Positions 62,169 through 64,000 of a DNA stretch of 64,000 bases are shown here, piece after piece. Positions within the stretch are counted from its first letter, which is position 1, and each line of letters starts with the position of its first letter. A program made the translations under genes and the position numbers. The DNA comes from Phycisphaerae bacterium. Its GTDB lineage: Bacteria; Planctomycetota; Phycisphaerae; Phycisphaerales; UBA1924. The DNA lies in contig JAUIHS010000017.1 in the NCBI GenBank assembly GCA_030432255.1, positions 38,568 to 102,567 of the forward strand, written 5' to 3'. The notes under the pieces were generated by a model that did no database searches, was not told the origin of the DNA, and saw nothing but the letters and a program-made list of their open reading frames with translations.

Positions 62169-62453
62169 TCATCCTCGCAGGAGGACCCATTTGACCGGGT
62201 TGCCCCAGCAGTCCCACTGGACTGCACGCCAGAAGAAGGGGTAGCAGACAGCAGGGGGGCAGCAGCCGTACCAGACGTCGTACACGTAGCGACCCGTTTC
62301 GCCCAGATCGATGGTCTCGATGCCATCAACCGCCTCGGGTGCTTCGAGACCCGCCGCGACCGTCGTGTCCATCTGGCCGTCGTTCGCCATGCCCTGCGAA
62401 GCCAGGATCATTCCCGCGACCGCAACCGACGTGATCATCGTTTCAAACTTCAT
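62169..62453 (-). CDS. Small secreted Cys- and aromatic-rich protein
   Basis: A 94-residue exported protein. The signal peptide (MKFETMITSVAVAGMILASQ, cut near GMAND) leaves about 70 residues: an acidic linker, then a C-terminal segment dense in Tyr, Trp, Phe and four cysteines (YDVWYGCCPPAVCYPFFW, VQWDCWGNP). The composition suggests a disulfide-stabilised surface-binding peptide. No relative is recognised. The start codon is clear and has GAAAGGACG-type upstream bases. It sits between the sigma factor and the kinase remnant. Confidence 0.72.
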   Translation of the reverse strand: MKFETMITSVAVAGMILASQGMANDGQMDTTVAAGLEAPEAVDGIETIDLGETGRYVYDVWYGCCPPAVCYPFFWRAVQWDCWGNPVKWVLLRG

Positions 62454-62596
62454 CTCAATCGTCCTTTCTGACGCTCAAACGCGTGACTGGGGTGGTTGAG
62501 CAGGCATCGTTGCCCGCCTCACACCTCCAGTTGGATCGAGACGAACCACGGGATCACGAACTCGCGATTTTTCTTCCAGCCGCGGCGGTGCCGTTG

Positions 62597-63880
62597 TCAG
62601 GGCCTTGGAGGCTCAGGCGGGGGCGCGCCCTCGGCCCGAGACCGATTGAGTGCTTCAAGGAACGCGATGTCCTCAGCGACGCGAGCTTCGGCGGTCTCGT
62701 AATCCTCGCCCAGGTATTCCATGCGCTCATCGAGCGTGAGGCGGCCGTGAATCTGCTGCCAGAGTCGGCGGCGGAGATCTGGCCAGGTGAGGTACCAGAG
62801 TTGCGCGGTACCGACGCCGCTCTCAGCGATCGTCAAGAGCCGGGTGCCGTCGTGGTTAAACGTGACGGATGCTCGGCTGCTCCCGCTCAGTACGAGCGGA
62901 CGGGTTGGCTCATCGATGCGCCAGACGACAACTCGAGAGTCGATCGCACTTGATGTGAATAGCTGACCGTCATCGCTCCATGCAAGCCGAGTCCTCGGCA
63001 CAAACTCGCCCCATCCGGTGTCGAAAGGGTACTCAAGTATCGTCCGATTGAGTTCGTCCACTGACTCAGCATCATCGTTCAGAGTGAACACTTCGATATA
63101 AGACCTGTCAGGGCCAGAGTCCGAGGCGGCAACGGCCAAGGACCGTCCAGTTGGATTCAGCAGGATCTCGCCGCCTTGGATCACTCCCGAGTCTGATTCA
63201 ATTCGCGGAGTACGGATGATCCCACGACCATACTGAGCGGTTGCGATCAACGTACCGGTTCGGCTATCCCACGCAGCAGCCCATCCACGGCTGGAGTGCA
63301 GAAGCACTTGTGGATCAGGGCGCCAGATGTTGATGCTGTCATCACCGATTGTGACCACGTCCTCACCATCGTTTGACCATGAGAACGATCGTATCGCCAC
63401 TGCATTGCCGGCTTCGTCTTGATGCTGCAGAAGTTGCATGTCTCCATCTGGGAGATCCCAGACACAGATGTGCTCCTTTCTCACGGTTGACCTTGCGAGC
63501 AATGCGTTCCCGCTCTTGCTGAATGACACTGGACCGGTTGCATGCTGAAGGGTCCTTCGGAGAATGGGCGAATCTCCCGCGATGTTCCAGATCTCGACCG
63601 AAGATGACCCAGCGAGCGCGACTTCGTCATGTTGAGGACTCCAATCGACTGACTCGATCTGATCGATGGCGCTCTCGATTGGGGTGCGCTGACCGCTGTC
63701 CGGGTCCAGAATGAGCGCATGTGGCGGCGGGTCAGCCTCGTGGAGCCAGCGGTACTCCCCAAGGAGCAGTCGGTCACCATCTGGTTCGAAGCAACCCGCC
63801 GTCACAAAGCCCAGCGGGAGTGGGAGTCTTGAAGTCGGTCGATCAGATATGGCTGTACGCTTCGATCCGATGTTGGCCTA
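62597..63880 (-). pseudogene. 3' remnant of a second WD40-kinase gene, frameshifted at its 5' side
   Basis: The readable frame begins near 63880, just after an in-frame TAG (about 63877), and ends at the stop at 62597. It contains only WD40-like blades and the kinase-type tail (WYLTWPDLRRRLWQQIHGRL, LDERMEYLGED), matching the C-terminus of the intact kinase (WHLTWRDLRERLWQQLHAQL). The match can be followed back to PTSRLP in both proteins and then stops. Immediately upstream a plausible continuation lies in another frame (TTLIVGGTGNGG), so a frameshift is likely. No kinase domain or transmembrane helix is encoded within the window. A smaller functional protein starting at the GTG at 63805 cannot be excluded. 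Confidence 0.7.
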
Positions 63881-64000
63881 CCCCCATTTCCTGTACCACC
63901 CACTATGAGAGTCGTGTCTCCATCATAGTCGAACATGCTGGCGGGGCCGGAGGGAGGGGCGCAGCCCCGACCGGAGGGCCTGCCAGCTTCGCGCCGCGGG

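Overview
The window looks like chromosomal DNA of a Planctomycetota bacterium, most likely of the class Phycisphaerae. The reasons are the GC-rich genes, many secreted proteins ending in a dockerin-like domain (paired calcium-loop repeats of the form GDxNGDxxVDFxDLxxVLxxWG), three proteins with PEP-CTERM-like tails ending in RRRR, a giant Ser/Thr kinase with a WD40-type sensor half next to an ECF sigma factor, and mostly short operons with frequent strand changes. This is an inference from gene content; no rRNA is present.

Layout. 1-13.5 kb: histidine catabolism (hutH, cut by the window start; hutU 10 kb away), folE2, a TPR-sulfotransferase, a DinG-like helicase coupled to a DCC thiol-disulfide protein, a PEP-CTERM protein, a possible DNA-binding protein and TPR proteins. 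13.7-22.7 kb: secreted dockerin-like proteins, including a dockerin-tailed di-haem cytochrome c peroxidase, with methionine aminopeptidase, a LURP-one protein and a PEP-CTERM protein. 22.7-39.8 kb: metabolism and transport (CoA-acylating semialdehyde dehydrogenase, beta-ureidopropionase-like amidohydrolase, a xanthine-dehydrogenase molybdopterin subunit, an NCS2 nucleobase permease, ilvE), tRNA-Ile, a secreted PHP-type protein, an HWE histidine kinase and two secreted proteases. 39.9-53.7 kb: a trypsin-like dockerin protease, BtpA, a second HWE kinase, a saccharopine-dehydrogenase-like enzyme, a beta-helix dockerin protein, threonine aldolase, tRNA-Ala and two tandem dockerin proteins (C-type lectin and beta-propeller).

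53.7-64 kb is the most accessory-looking part: a translationally coupled GIY-YIG-like/DUF6884 pair, an ADP-ribosylglycohydrolase, and a signalling locus of Ser/Thr kinase-WD40 plus tyrosine-phosphatase-like protein, a divergent ECF sigma factor, a tiny Cys/aromatic-rich secreted protein and a frameshifted 3' remnant of a second WD40-kinase.

A recurring feature not explained by genes is a family of intergenic arrays with a 7-base period. Three are inverted (two arms around a loop) and at least three have one arm. They sit at gene ends, in several cases supply the last codons or the stop codon of the neighbouring gene, and in one case run into a promoter -10 box.
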